NCBI GenBank assembly: GCA_015501585.1
Contig: JADNRY010000132.1
Span: 107,238-171,237 of the forward strand
Origin: Rhodocollybia butyracea
Lineage: Eukaryota; Basidiomycota; Agaricomycetes; Agaricales; Omphalotaceae
Length of the DNA stretch: 64,000 nt
Reading direction: 5' to 3'
The translations under genes were made by a program, and so were the position numbers. This document shows, in pieces, positions 19,813-31,893 of the stretch (position 1 is the stretch's first letter; each line of letters starts with the position of its first letter). The notes beneath the pieces are model-generated. The model was not told the DNA's origin, did not search any database, and worked only from the letters and a program-made list of their open reading frames with translations.

Positions 19813-21901
19813 CTATATTTCAGTATTAAAACTAGAATTGGACATCGTCTTTACAACCTTCACTCCGCCAAACTGATACTGAGAGTCGCCAAGTTCATGT
19901 GTCAGATTGTCTGGAGTTGAATGCGACTCGGCAGTACGGCCAGTGGATGGAGAAATCACAGAAACTTCGAGCTCCGTGTCAGTAGTGGGTCCTGATTTAC
20001 TTTGTGCCGTATTTCGAGCAAAGCTGGGCATGGAGACTGTATACGTCACTTCTCCATGAGCTATCTTTCTGAGGTGGTTCCGCGCATTGAGAGTGGCAAG
20101 GAAACTGTTAATGTAAACTGCATGGAGAAGATACCAAGGACGTGAGATGGATGCTTCTAGGACTCGTACGTTGGAGACAGCTTACGATGTACAGTGACCT
20201 CTTCAATGACCAGGGCCCAAATGCTTTGTGGTTTAGCATAAAGCACGGTTGTTTGTGAAATGACGACCAGGCTAGAAAGGGCTGTCACAATCAAGACCCT
20301 CACTTTTTCCAAGTAACCTCACGTAGTCAGAATGAATCTCTCCATAGCATATATGACCAATGCTTTGATGAGCTTCATAGTTCTGTGTTACTAGCTCAAG
20401 CCTCGAGTCTTCTGGATAGAAAATGAGAACGACTTACTGTTTCGCTCCGGAACGAGAATCGTAGAGAACGTATGACAGCGTTACTGCGGTTAGTGTGTCT
20501 GAGACGACTCTAAGAATGCACATTGGCGCCAGAGTCCAATCCACCAAAACAGAGAGCTTCGTAAGTTGCCAAAGCTCGATGCTTAGATAGATAGTGATTT
20601 AGTGGTTCTCGAACACAACGTTGAGTATAACAGTCAATCACTTACGCTTTTATAACGAAAACTGGTTGACAGAGACATCAACGGCTACACCACAAGGAAT
20701 AGGTAACACGCACGAAGGCCAAAGACTGTTCAGACATAGTGAGTACTAACCCCTCGATCACGGTTAGTAAGGGGACCGCTCACCAAGCTGTCCCACAATT
20801 AGGATGGCCTGGTAACACTATTACTTGACAAAGAAAATGGAGTTTGAATAATGAGGCCACATACGTAGGTAAGAGCCAGCATAATTTTCAACCAGCCATT
20901 GGTCACTAGGAACTTCAGTGTTTAGTTCTAACCTGCAGTGATCAATGCGGTACTACTTACAGTGCCACAACATCTTTGCAAAGAACCTGAGACGATTCAG
21001 GATCGGATACGGATATTCAGCACATTGCAATGCTTACGATTGTACAATGAAGCAGATAACAATCTGTAGGAGGAGGAAACATGAATACGGAAGTGCAAAG
21101 GTGTTCACATAGGCAGACTTACCCCAACAGCAACAGATGTCTGGGTATGCAGTAGGTAAGGATCAGGAAGTCATTCATGCCACGAACTTGAAGTCCAGAC
21201 GCACATAGATTGACCTAGATTGGTTACATGAGAGATACCATAAATTGACATATGTGCAGACACTGACCATACTCCATTGATTAACGCCAGTGGATCAATA
21301 TAGCAGAGGATCTGGATAAGGGGGTTTCAGAATGATATCACGTATGGTCTGACAACTCACGAACCAGGTAATGGTACATAGTATGGCACACTGGGGTGAA
21401 GGGTGTCAGGATATGATATATACAAACAGTAAGTTTCTTTGAAAGCGTACCAAGAGCAGTGTGAAGCGTTGCTACGGTCCTAAATGTAGGGAGAAGAATT
21501 GAATTTCTGCTCATTGTTCAATGTCTCAAAACAAAGACGTGCCAGACACCGAAAACCTAGAAACGCTGAGCAAGAGAAGTAAATTCGATTCACTGAGGCA
21601 GCGTACCAATGATTTCATGGCGATATGGTCCTGTTGGTATCTCAGGAAATACATGTATGTCTAGTGTTTCTCGTCAGAAAGCAAAGAGGATCAATTGTGT
21701 TAGATCGCTTACCTGAAGCAAAGACACGCCATAGAGAAGTACGGTGAAGATGCCGCAGAGCAGCGATCCTCCTGGATCGAGGCATAAATAAGCGGACCTG
21801 CTACATTAGAGAAGGATGCGAAACAAACCGTAAATATCGGAGTACATTGCCTGTGTCAGAGGTGTAGGACGATCAGGGAGGAGCGGCGGAATTGCGGACA
21901 T
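19813..21901 (-). CDS. DUF6534-like seven-transmembrane protein
   Basis: Start ATG 21901 (MSAIPPLLPDRPTPL). Many small exons follow. Recognisable pieces in order are LDPGGSLLCGIFTVLLYGVSLLQ (first membrane helix), TYMYFLRYQQDHIAMKSL, LIKALVIYAMERFILTT, then SFLATLNARNHLRK near 20090-20120 and a hydrophilic C-terminal tail ending at 19813. The helix followed by a Tyr-rich loop, the IKALVIYAMERFILT segment and the NSFLATLNAR motif match the agaricomycete DUF6534/7TM family, which has no known biochemical role. Middle exons were not all resolved and the total should be near 330 aa. The family is widely expanded in mushroom genomes. Confidence 0.7.
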
Positions 21902-22485
21902 TTCTGGTGGTGCGGCTGTCGTGTGCTTGACCCTGAGTTGCCTTCAATAAAGGAGAATCGAGAGCTGGCACATAAGAGATAGTCTCGCACTTCATATATC
22001 TCATGATGCTCACCAAGAATAGACAGACCAAGGAGTGCACGATTCGATCTCTTGTCCAACCATGATCATGATCATGATCATCATTGAGTGTCAAACGAAG
22101 CTGAAATCGTCCAAACCTATTCGGATGAAATACACGCTGGCTTGACTGCTCAGTCGAAAGTTGACTGGGTCATACCATTCTGAAGAGTCCTTTCATGCGT
22201 CCGTATACGCAGCTGGAGCCTGCGATTACACGACGGCTCTGTACAACCGGGACAAGACGAAAGGGCATCAGATATGTCCGAAATATCGAGGTGGAGTCCA
22301 TTGACACGGGAAAGGGTAAAATTTAGGCTTGACCAAATTCGTACTTAAACGCACACGGTTCCTGACCTCTAACAACATTTATGGATTACAGCCAATGTCT
22401 CATCTTTTCTCATGTGAGTCCAAACCTCAGCAACATCACAATTATGAAACTGCTGATTTTGGACGTGGGCACACGCAGACTTTGT
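21902..22485. other. Intergenic with ATGATC microsatellite
   Basis: The region lies between the 5' end of the DUF6534-like gene and the 3' end of a P450. It contains a short (ATGATC)n run at about 22061-22080. No gene is supported. Confidence 0.5.
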
Positions 22486-24475
22486 TCAGTAGAACACTCG
22501 TTCTTTGACAAAAACAGCGCAGAGAGGTTCTTCCTTGTACACTGGAAGGAAGAAGTCGTCGAAATGAAGTGGGAGACTAAGAACAGAAATTAAATGATAT
22601 GATGCGCCCATGGAAATGATATTAAACTTACTCTGGATCCTGATCAGTCGAGGCTATAGTAAGCTCCAGCTTTCTGAACAAATATCCAAATATGATAAAG
22701 AGTTCGCAGTAAGCGAGGCTATAGAGGGTAAATGAATGAATAGAGCTTTCTGATGGCCGTGAATCAAAATTTCAGTTGCTCACTGTATTCCAACACAGCT
22801 GCGTGGTCCTCGACTAAAACTGACCAGGAACCTTTCCGAGTTGACTTCCAGCTGGGGTTTGTTTTGATCTGGCATATCCACACCTGAAGTCGATCGCAAC
22901 CATCTTGCGGGGTTGAACTGTTTGGGATTGGGAAATAGATCGGCGTTCAGGTGAATGAATGTTGAGGACATAGCGACAGTGGTCTACCGCTTTCAGTAAA
23001 GTGAGAAACATTCAAGTTGAAAAGGGAACATACTCCAGAGGGGATGGATTCACCCAAAATGACAGCGTTTTCTGAACGGACCACTCTTCCTGCTGGAGTG
23101 ACGACTCCATGCGACAGCCGCAGACTTTCCTTAATGACTGCCGTCTATGAGATTTGACCCGGATTACAGTAGCTCCACGCAAAGAGAACAAAACAACCGC
23201 ACCAGAAAGGGCAGCTTTTCAAGAGTTTCATAAGATATCTCTCCATCACTACCATCAGGCCATGCATCATCCAGCTCCCTGATTAACTGATCGAGAACAA
23301 TTCTATGGGTCAATAGATACCTGATCCCAACCAGTACTGCATTTGCCACCGTATCTGTGCCTGCAAACCGCATATTGATGCCTTCGCCAAGCAGCCGTCT
23401 TCGCTGAAGCAGGTTCTGCAATTGGTCCACTGTTTCCTGGGAGAGTCCTGGCCTGAGGATTTGCTCGTGGATTCTATCTATGAGAAATCGATAGAGTGGG
23501 ACACCGGTGGAAGGTTTGTCAGATAAATCATTATGTTCGCTCTGTAGAGCAGCGTCAAGCTCCTGCTCGACAAGCTTGAATTGAGCTGCCAGCACAGGAG
23601 CGACCGGGCTCATGCGCGACATGAGGCGCGTAAAAGCTCCAAGTATAGGTGTGTTGGTGTTTGGCAGGTATTTGGTGATCCAGAGATTCAACACCGAAGG
23701 TTTACTGTGGTGCACGAAAGGATGATCAAAAGCCGGGGTTTCGAGCACGTTGAAACACTCTTTGAATATAAGCGCGGTTAGGACATCTAAAGTCGTCGAC
23801 GGAAGAGCATGATCCAGATTAGCGGGTACGCCATATTCACGGGTATAGGTCTTGAGGTAAGATATGAGCTTGAGGATCTAAACATGCAAAGGTGATAGAT
23901 AGATGCTTTGAGCAACTCATAGATTGACCGGTTGCACACCTTCTCTCGGACGATGGCTTCACGGGAAATAACAGCACGTTTGGTGAGGTATGGAGCTATA
24001 ATGTTCCGGATGACTGCGGCAACTTGTGGGTCTGGAGTGGTAAAGACCGAAGACGCAGCGTGGCCAAAGATACCGTAAAGGACAGAATCTTTATGGAATC
24101 GAGAGCCAGGGGCATAGATTTCGCCGTATGCACGAGGATCGTTGAAATGAAGCTATATATTCTCGTTCATGAGACGATGAATGTGACATAGAGCTACTGA
24201 CTTCGTTCGGTCCAACTCTAACAATAGGACCTGCAATTGCAGTATTGAGCGCGTTTCCCAGGTCACGGATACGATAGCGCACCGTACTCAGCGTGTAGGT
24301 CGTCGAGATGTCTCAACCACGCTCCCTTCTTGACCAAGTCGTAATACCCTCGGTACCAGGTCGTCCACCTGGCCAGTAATGGGCCAGGAAACCGATTCAG
24401 CGGATGCCAAAACGAGTCTCCGATGGCGCGAAGGGCTAAAGCAACAAGAGCTGTAGAAATAAAGACTGTGAGCAT
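22486..24475 (-). CDS. Cytochrome P450 monooxygenase
   Basis: Start ATG 24475 gives an N-terminal membrane anchor (MLTVFISTALVALALRAIGD) and a proline-rich hinge (HPLNRFPGPLLARW). A large exon around 23748-23164 carries the I-helix oxygen-binding motif AGTDT. The K-helix EXXR appears as ESLR (about 23130), and the heme-thiolate loop is FSRGPRSCVG (about 22810). After two short introns the C-terminus reads HLAYCELFIIFGYLFRKLEL and ends at 22486. All key motifs are present and the gene looks intact. It is an ER-bound haem monooxygenase needing a P450 reductase; the substrate is unknown. The N-terminal and C-terminal style resembles fungal CYP families of secondary metabolism. Exons near 24000 were only roughly followed. 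Confidence 0.85.
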
Positions 24476-24837
24476 GGAAGCTTGGCCGTAGATGGACACA
24501 TCACGTCTATTTAAACCAGCGTACCCACATCTGTTGGATCCGCGCACGAGACCATGTGACGTTTATCCTGATCAGTAAAGAATACTTAGCAGAACATTGG
24601 AACATGTAAGCAGGTTGTATACGTTGTAAGAACACCTCATCTCATCTGGTAGTCGTAGACAGGCAAGGACTCATAGATGAATGCAACATGAACAGGCAAA
24701 AGAGGCACTGACAGTAAACAAAAAGAAAAGAAGTAGACCCGAAGCCTAAATCAGAAACCCAAAACCAACACGACAACAGGAGAATCAATGTGTCATGATC
24801 AACGGTGTCAAAGGTGGAGATCTGGAGTGAGAATGCA

Positions 24838-25406
24838 GACAACTGAGGGCCCCGGAAACTCCACCCAACCTTTGTCCGGAATAGCGTATTTTAGGTCGAA
24901 ATTTTTGCGAAATTCCTGTCCTATTATAGCGTATTCTAGGTCAAATGGTTGGCTTCCCTGTCCTTATATAGCGTACTTTAGGACCGGCTACCAGCGTGGA
25001 GCCGAAATTTTTGAAGTACTTAGGTGATTGCAACGGAGGTGTACGAAAAATCTACCTTTCCATTGTCCATCTATTGTCCATTGTAAGCTCTTCAAGCAAG
25101 ATGAGCTGAGCGCTGTCCAGCTCGTAGCAGAAGCTGGGACGTGTCATCAAAAAGATACTTAAGTAGTTTTTGGTATATGAAGCCTGTAGGAGCGCCTAGA
25201 ATTTTTTTTTGGAATTTTTGGAATTGTTAGCGTTTTTTTTTATTCACGTGACCATCCCTGTCCGAAATAGCGTACTTTAGAACGAGTATTCTCTTCTCAA
25301 AAGACTAGCTAGCTAGGCTAAGCGTACTTGAGCTCAAAAGTATAGCGTACTTGAGGGTACTTGGGCGGACAAAGGTTGATAGGAGTTTCCGGGGCCCTGA
25401 CAACTG
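24838..25406. mobile_element. hAT-like MITE (553 bp) with 8-bp target duplication
   Basis: Terminal inverted repeats AGGGCCCCGGAAACTCC (24846-24862) and its complement (25382-25398) extend to about 33 bp with a few mismatches (inner block AACCTTTGTCCG). They are flanked by GACAACTG on both sides (24838-24845, 25399-25406). An 8-bp duplication and AGGG-type ends fit the hAT superfamily. Subterminal phrases ATAGCGTAYTYTAGG recur on the left (about 24882, 24926, 24967) and variants ATAGCGTACTT on the right (about 25268, 25343). No transposase is encoded, so it is non-autonomous. Confidence 0.85.
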
Positions 25407-25942
25407 GGATAATGATGAGACGAGGGCAAAGCAAGCACAAAAATAAGCAGAACGAAAGACAACAATCCTGTGAACAGAACAAGGGAAGCAGAGAGCGGGA
25501 CACACGGAGGACAATCGTAAAGGCATATAGACCTGGAATCAGCTTCCTTCGGAGAGAGATATGCAGGGGTAGTATTGCCGCCATTTCTCTATGCGCCTTA
25601 ATTCCCTGTCCCTGTTAGTCATTTCGAAAAAGTAGATTTCGGAACGGGCGTTGGCGGAAATGATGTGTTCGTTGTTGGGATTACCGAAGCGGACGAGGTA
25701 CTATGACGAGATGCGAGGGGATAAGCAGCAGGCGACAAGGCAAACGAAGAAATTCTGATCGTGGTCAGTCTCATCGTTTTGGGATTCTTCTTCGACATAA
25801 TAAGATGATAGGTTACCGGTTAGGCCGGTTTGTGTAAAACACTGTCCCAAGAAGAGCCCCGATCTTATAGATCGAGTCGGCCCCACGTCAAAAATGGGGC
25901 CGATTGTGTCTGACCGAGATATTTCTTAATTAGATTAAAAAG
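25407..25942. other. Intergenic, nothing supported
   Basis: A short 85-codon open frame overlaps the MITE end and lacks recognisable features. GC content rises toward the repeat pair on the right. Confidence 0.4.
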
Positions 25943-26185
25943 CTCGCCGCAGGCGGCACCACGCAGTGGGCCCAGCGGCGAGCGTCGGGTCCAGGGCGGA
26001 GCCCTGGTTGTCGCGGCCAACGCCGCCAAACATTCAATTAAGAAGTAAGTACCTACATTTGGTTACTTACAGCCACAACGTGCCAGAAAAAAGGCCCGCC
26101 GCAGGCGTAAAGCACCACGCAGTGGGCCCAGCGGCGAGCGTCGGGTCCAGGGCAGAGCCCTGGTTGTCGCGGCCAACGCCGCCAA
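25943..26185. repeat. Direct pair of GC-rich hairpin repeats (about 88 bp each)
   Basis: Copies at about 25943-26030 and 26095-26185 share long identical stretches, for example CACCACGCAGTGGGCCCAGC and GTCGCGGCCAACGCCGCCAA, with a few differences between copies. Each contains a CCAGGGC...GCCCTGG hairpin. They differ sharply in base composition from the surrounding AT-rich DNA. The 64 bp between them includes a GTAAGTA/TTACTTAC inverted pair. This is probably a dispersed structured repeat; its origin was not recognised. Confidence 0.7.
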
Positions 26186-26353
26186 CACCACCACATGACG
26201 ATCATGTGGCCGTTCCTGCCCGGAGCCTTGGAGGGGCTGATCTCCTATTCTTGGGGCTGATCGGCCCACCAGCCCCGGGGCCGACTGGGGCTCTTCCTGG
26301 TTCTGACTTGTTCTCGCCGGTTTAGGTGGCTATCGTGTAATGCCTGGAACGCC

Positions 26354-26377
26354 GCTTAAACCATATATGGTTTAAGC
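26354..26377. repeat. Perfect 24-bp palindrome
   Basis: The half-site GCTTAAACCATA is followed directly by its complement. A related TTAAACCATAAAA phrase lies about 30 bp downstream. Confidence 0.8.
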
Positions 26378-26598
26378 CCTTAAACTATATTTGGGCATAT
26401 GAGTCATTTTAAACCATAAAAGGACGATTACATACTAGCACTGACACCGACTTCCGAGATTCCGAATAAACGCTTCTAGCCCGGACCGGGCGCTTATGCG
26501 TGATCAATCGATAACTCTTTCGCATCACTTCTCACTTTCTTACTTTTTTACTTCATTATTGCCGTTTCCTTGAGACGATCAACGCGCGCAAGTGTATT

Positions 26599-26995
26599 AT
26601 GTCATCAGGCAGACCCGTCGGCACTCACGATAAGCCCGGACATCTTGCCGGTGGTCAAAGAGATGGTGCGGGACGGCCTGCAAGCGGGGCAGGTAGTAGT
26701 ATGAGCAGTAATAAAAGATGTAAGTTGTTGATACTTTACAGTATCATGCTCTATGCTAATAACAATGCTGCTTTCAGTGAACCTGAGGGATAACATGCTA
26801 CAGGGAGAGGCACTTCTAGGTGCTGCCTTTGGTGGATCTAGGATTGCGCCTATCTTTGGTTTGATCATTCAAGTTTAACTTGTTGCCTACCTCTGAATCC
26901 AAGGTTCATGCTTTCTAGACAAGCAGATGCAGAAGCAGAAGGAAAAGCCTGCCGCCTTTGAGGCAGTAAATCAAACATCTTCAAGTAAGTCCATT
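26599..26995 (+). pseudogene. N-terminal remnant of an agaricomycete transposon-type protein
   Basis: ATG 26599 encodes a Gly/Arg/Pro-rich start (MSSGRPVGTHDKPGHLAGG, then GAGRP) ending at a GT donor after KR (about 26719). A second possible exon near 26921-26984 reads KQMQKQKEKPAAFEAVNQ. The GRPxGTxxKPGHxAGGxRxGAGR pattern is common at the start of large transposon-associated proteins in mushroom genomes, which I recall as a class only. Nothing that looks like the catalytic part follows, so this is a truncated relic. Confidence 0.45.
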
Positions 26996-28301
26996 GACCT
27001 GATTTTTCTGTGCTCATTTAAAACTCTTCGACTTAATGTGCTGTTTGCATAGATGATTAGACGGTGAGTACACAGGGATAAAACTATTGAGAAACCACAA
27101 CTCACGCGGAAACCCATCAGAGAAACCCCTTGACTATGCAGGAACCCATGATTGTTGCGGCCAGACCCCGGATTAGTAATACCGGGCATACAGGCTCAGA
27201 ATGGTACAACCTGGTTCAACTTCCGAGTCTGTCTAAGGCTAATTGTCGAGAAGTGACCAGATCTTTTCAGAGATTTGCAGCGATTCATGGACTCGCCTGA
27301 ACTGCATTTTCCAAGATCTTCTGACTCGTAAGGTCAAAAGTGGAATGTTGTCATTGACCTCAATGTCGATACTAGTATAGCCTTAACTTAAGTATAGCTG
27401 AAAGTGTCAAAGAAGCTTGACTTCAAGTTTCGAATTCAACTTGTAAGTTGTCAGCGGACTCCTCGACTCACAGAATGACACCTGCAGTGCAGCTTCTCTC
27501 TATCTTACTGGACGCTGATTTTTTAGCTCTATTTTGTGTATGTAGTTGGTATGTAGTATAAGCAAGAGTATAAGTACTTATGTACTGCGAAGTTCTTGGA
27601 TACATTCTATGTACTACGAAGTTTTCTCTCAGCTCTCTGCTTTTGCCAAGTTTAATTCTCTGTAAAGCCTCCAAGTCTTCGTGTTATCAGTAAGTAAGTC
27701 TTAATATATCCTGGACCTTCTAGTAGGCTGCGAGTAACTCTCGCGTCCAAGCTCGCGTCGAAGGTTGCGGGACTAGCGCTAGACAAGCGCTAGAATAACA
27801 CGGCCGGCCAGCGGCCGGCTACCAGAAACCCTATCAGTGACTTTTCGAGAGGGTTTCCGGAGCAACCCTGGGCTGCTGCAAAAATTGGGGTTTCTCAATA
27901 GTTTTATCCAGTACACAGCATGTGCACGTCTAACAACCGGTTTCACTGGTCTTCGAGTCGGAGTATTGACAGGAAACATCTTCTGCGTTCCGAGCCGTTT
28001 GTTGTGAGGAACAGACACTTAGTCAGCCGAGCGCCACCCCGATTCTCACGGCTAGTTTCCTGCTTCACCTTTCTGCTCGATGTATGTAGGAGGAAAAAAA
28101 AGGCACCTGTACGCGTCAAGACGCGTCTTGAACGTGTTATCTGTCGTGGAAATGTTCAATATTCAATACTTGTTGATTCCAACCGCGCGCAAGCCTGAAC
28201 GTGAACCAATCGTCATCGTGACGGTATAAAAGGTCCCTTGTCTCAGGTACCTGCTTCTTCACCTCTAACTTCGCCTTTCACCACCAAAGATCAACAACAA
28301 C
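26996..28301. other. Intergenic with small GC-rich palindromes
   Basis: No gene is supported. About 27770-27822 holds nested palindromic pieces (TAGCGCTA, CAAGCGCT, GGCCGGCC). The aldo-keto reductase promoter lies to the right; a TATAAA-like element at about 28225 is a candidate TATA box. Confidence 0.45.
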
Positions 28302-29825
28302 ATGTCTGCATTCAAACCAGCCCCTCCTCCTCCCACAAAGCTAGGCGAGTTTATTTTCCTCAGCAGATTCGAGTAAATATTGACAAGTCTACGTATACTC
28401 AGGCCTTTACAGAGTATTGAGTCCTCGTGCAGGCATTCGCGTCTCTCCAATCTGCCTTGGCGCGATGAGCATCGGTGACCGATGGAACTCGGTCAGACCA
28501 TTTTATCGTTGCTCAACCAATAGCTGATCCAGCAACTTCTGTACAGTTCATGGGCTCTATGGACAAGAAAGCCAGTTTCGAGCTGATGGACGCGTACTTT
28601 GACATGGGAGGAAACTTCATCGATACAGCCAACAACTAGTGTGTTTGAGAGCCGTTTATCGACCGCGAACAAAACTTCTGACCTGTGGATTCCAGTCAAG
28701 ACGAGTCTTCCGAAGAATTCATCGGCGATTGGATGCAAGAACGGGGCAATCGTGATCAAATGGTTATCGCGACCAAGGTATATATATTATATGCGTATAT
28801 GCGTGCACTACCCTTTCCGCTAACGAATCTCGCAGTACACGACTTGCTACAAAATCGGCGACTCTAGCATCAAGCAAAGAGTCAACTACACCGGCAACAA
28901 CGCCAAATCCCTCCATATCAGTGTCGAAGCCAGCTTGAAAAAGCTGCGCACGAGCTATATTGATATCTTGTACGTGCATTGGTGGGACTGGGATACCTCT
29001 GTCGAGGAGGTCATGGATAGCTTGCACAACATCGTTGCATCTGGCAAGGTCATCTACCTGGGGGTATCTGATACTCCAGCTTGGGTCGTCGCACAAGCTA
29101 ATCAATATGCCAAAGACCATGGAAAGACGCCTTTCGTGATTTATCAAGTGCGTATACTTTTGCCTTTCCTCTCGTCTTTCTCATCACATTTTCTAGGGAA
29201 AATGGAACATCATGGACCGTTCGTTCGAGCGCGACATAATACCTATGGCACGCTCTCTTGGTCTCGCCCTTGCTCCCTGGAGTGTCCTCGCAGGGGGTAA
29301 ACTTCGTACAGACGCAGAAGAGCAACGCCGTAAGGAAAGTGGAGAGAAAGGACGCACAATGCTCGGTGACTGGGAACGGACTGAGGACGAAGCCCAAATG
29401 TCTCGTGCCCTTGAGAAGGTCGCGAAAGATATCGGAACGAAGAGCATTTCTGCAGGTCAGTCGCTATTCCTTTCTCTTTCCGCGACCGCGCTTAGACTGG
29501 ATACCAACTAGTCGCCATTGCATACGTGATGCAGAAAACACCCTACGTGTTCCCGATTATTGGTGGACGCAAGATCGAAAACCTCAAAGATAATCTCGAG
29601 GCGTTGGATATTACGCTGAGTGAGGAGCAGATTGAGGAACTCGAGAGCGTGGTGCCGTTTGATATTGGGTTCCCTGTCAACTTCATTGTAAGTCGAGCCA
29701 GGAGCCACCCATTCGTTTTAATCTGAACATGTTATTAGGGTGATGGTACGGAGCCCAACTTCTTGTTCAAAGGGGCCGCCAACATGGCGAAGATCCCTCG
29801 CACCCAAGCGCTTCGTCCTCAGTGA
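28302..29825 (+). CDS. Aryl-alcohol dehydrogenase-type aldo-keto reductase
   Basis: ATG 28302 starts a 14-residue first exon ([14 protein letters not shown]) that ends at a GC donor (GCGAGT). The rest spans about seven exons to TGA 29823-29825. The reductase tetrad is visible: Asp and Tyr in FIDTANNY, Lys in MVIATK, and His in LYVHWWDWD. Further family marks are [20 protein letters not shown] at the N-terminus, a [10 protein letters not shown] segment and the cofactor-binding [15 protein letters not shown]. Cytosolic NADP(H)-dependent reduction of aromatic aldehydes is the known family role, relevant to lignin aromatics. The gene looks intact and converges on adenosine kinase. Confidence 0.88.
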
Positions 29826-30099
29826 GATTGAACGTTAAACGTTAAACACTGATATGTAACTGCCAGAAAAACTGTGTTCAAATAGTGTAACTTTTAATTC
29901 ATTGGGTACAAGTTTGATCAAGTTCAATAAGATTGACTAGTATTGCTGTACAATGTGAGATATGTGTTGTGTTATGAGTATGTATATATGCTCAATCACT
30001 GTTGAAAGTGATTGTTGTGTGTATAGCTACAGGTTGAATGTTTGCGAGAGTAAGAATACAAGAACCATTGTGAAAGCAATATCTATCGATTTGACGCAT

Positions 30100-31403
30100 C
30101 TACAAAATGTTGACCTTGGGCCACTTGAATTGTGGACCAACCTATCGTTCATCATGAGTAAGTCATTGAAACTTCATCGAGGAAACATTATTCACCTGCT
30201 GCACACACATCGCACCCATCTTGTGCCCAGCCTCAACGCACTCCTCCAAGCTCCTGCCTGTTACATACGCACCAATGAATCCACCAGCAAACGCATCTCC
30301 AGCTCCGTTCGTGTCCACGATATCTTCATACTTCAAAGCATTGACCGAGAATACCTTCGGGGCATCTGGCGCATCAGAGCTGACCAGAACAGTCGCCTCT
30401 GCACCATGAGTCAGGATGACCACACGAGGACGAGATGCGTTGGACTTGGGTTGACTAGCGATAGCCTTTGCTACGGCAGGGAGATCAGTGGGCGTAGCGT
30501 GTCCGTTGGCGGTCGCCCAGGCTTCGGCTTCGGCTTCGTTCGCGATGACTATATCGGTGAAGGGCATGATTTGTTGCAGTTGGGCACCGAAGAATTGAGG
30601 GATGAAGGGCGCAGACAGGTTGAGCACGAAAACCTATATAATTGATGAGATATCTAGATATCAGTGGTGAATCCGGTACCACCCACCTTAGCGTCCTTGG
30701 AAGCTTTCTGGCTGAGCACGAGGGCAGATTCAACACCGTGGGTGAGGAAGAACCCTTCCATATAATAAGCCTTGGCGCTCTCGAGGACCTTGGAAATCTC
30801 AGGCGACGCAAGATGAGCCTTGTCGAATTTCTCAGCAGCGCGGAGAGTCGTGACAAGGGATCTGCAAGCACGATTGGACTCAGAAAACGACCAGAATGAA
30901 CTGAGCAAAATAACTGACCGTTCGTGTCCGGTGATAACGACAGCACAAGCGCCTGTCTTTTCGCCCTTCTTCACATAGTACATGTCCGTCAAGCCCTCAC
31001 GCTTGTTCGCAGCTTTGAGTTGCTCAGCCAAATCATCATCACCAACACATCCCGTGTAAACGACAGAGTTGGGAGGCAGAACGTACTAGATCATCGTAAC
31101 TATATAGCTGAACACGAGGGAAAACAAACAAACATATACATACAGCAGCACCACGAGCAGCGTTCTGAGAGGCTCCTCCAGCAACGTAGGTGACTTTGTA
31201 GTCTTTTACGATTTCCTCGTATCTTCAAAATTCTTAGCACAACAAGAGTAGAAGGGTAAAAATACATACATCGACGCATGCTTATCCTCTGCAAGGATGG
31301 CATCGTTGGCCTTGAGCTCGTATTTTTGGAGGAGCTTTTCGCCATTTGTGGCCTGCATATCAAGCAGGGGGTTCCCAATGCAGAAAACAGAGTACGACGA
31401 CAT
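30100..31403 (-). CDS. ADO1: Adenosine kinase
   Basis: Start ATG 31403 (MSSYSVFCIGNPLLDMQA). Introns follow after DKHASM, after the GGASQNAARGAA exon, after a short exon near 30900 and elsewhere. The PfkB family signature DTNGAGDAFAGGFIGAYV (about 30260-30330) includes the catalytic Asp. GNPLLD and GGASQNAAR form the substrate-binding N-terminal part. The last exon (VGPQFKWPKVNIL) ends at 30100. The enzyme phosphorylates adenosine to AMP with ATP in the cytosol, salvaging purine and relieving SAH hydrolase in the methylation cycle. All expected blocks are present and the gene is intact. The neighbour to the left is convergent and the one to the right is co-oriented with a 490 bp gap. Confidence 0.93.
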
Positions 31404-31893
31404 TTTTCGAGATCAAAAGATGAAGGTTAGGAGCAATCAGCAATCGATGCTTGGGCGCTAAAGCACTTAATGAGCGCTGGAACTCGGTGCTGCACGTGCT
31501 GTGCTCTGATAACAAGTAGTATTCCGGGTATTCGTACTAGTCTCGCACGCCAGCAGCCAGAATTCTCGAGAGTAAAGAAAATCGTTCGCTCATGGGACGC
31601 ATTTACTTACAAAGAGAAAAACAACCCAAACCCAAGATGAAAGATGTATCTAAATTATATGTATGGAACAAGGTATAGAAAGCAGCGCGATAGATAGGTA
31701 TGTAATGTACTGGTGAAAAAGAGTGTGTACTTGAAACAAATGCAATGATAGAGAAAAGATGATGATAAATGGCATAGTAGATAAAATTAAGTCGTAACTG
31801 GATGAACTTGCATTAGAAGAGCTAAACGATCGACGAAAGACTCTTGAGGGCACACTGGGACGGTCTAAAGCAGTCTTACTGCCTCTTATAAGA
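31404..31893. other. Intergenic between adenosine kinase and CorA-type gene
   Basis: AT-rich, containing the adenosine kinase promoter and the 3' end of the co-oriented transporter gene. No gene is seen. Confidence 0.5.

Noticed and set aside
24846..25398. Protein-coding gene within the repeat
   Set aside because: The short frames there are explained by the inverted repeats and subterminal phrases of the MITE.
29962..30645. 227-codon + strand frame opposite adenosine kinase
   Set aside because: It is fully complementary to adenosine kinase exons and introns and lacks any recognisable domain.
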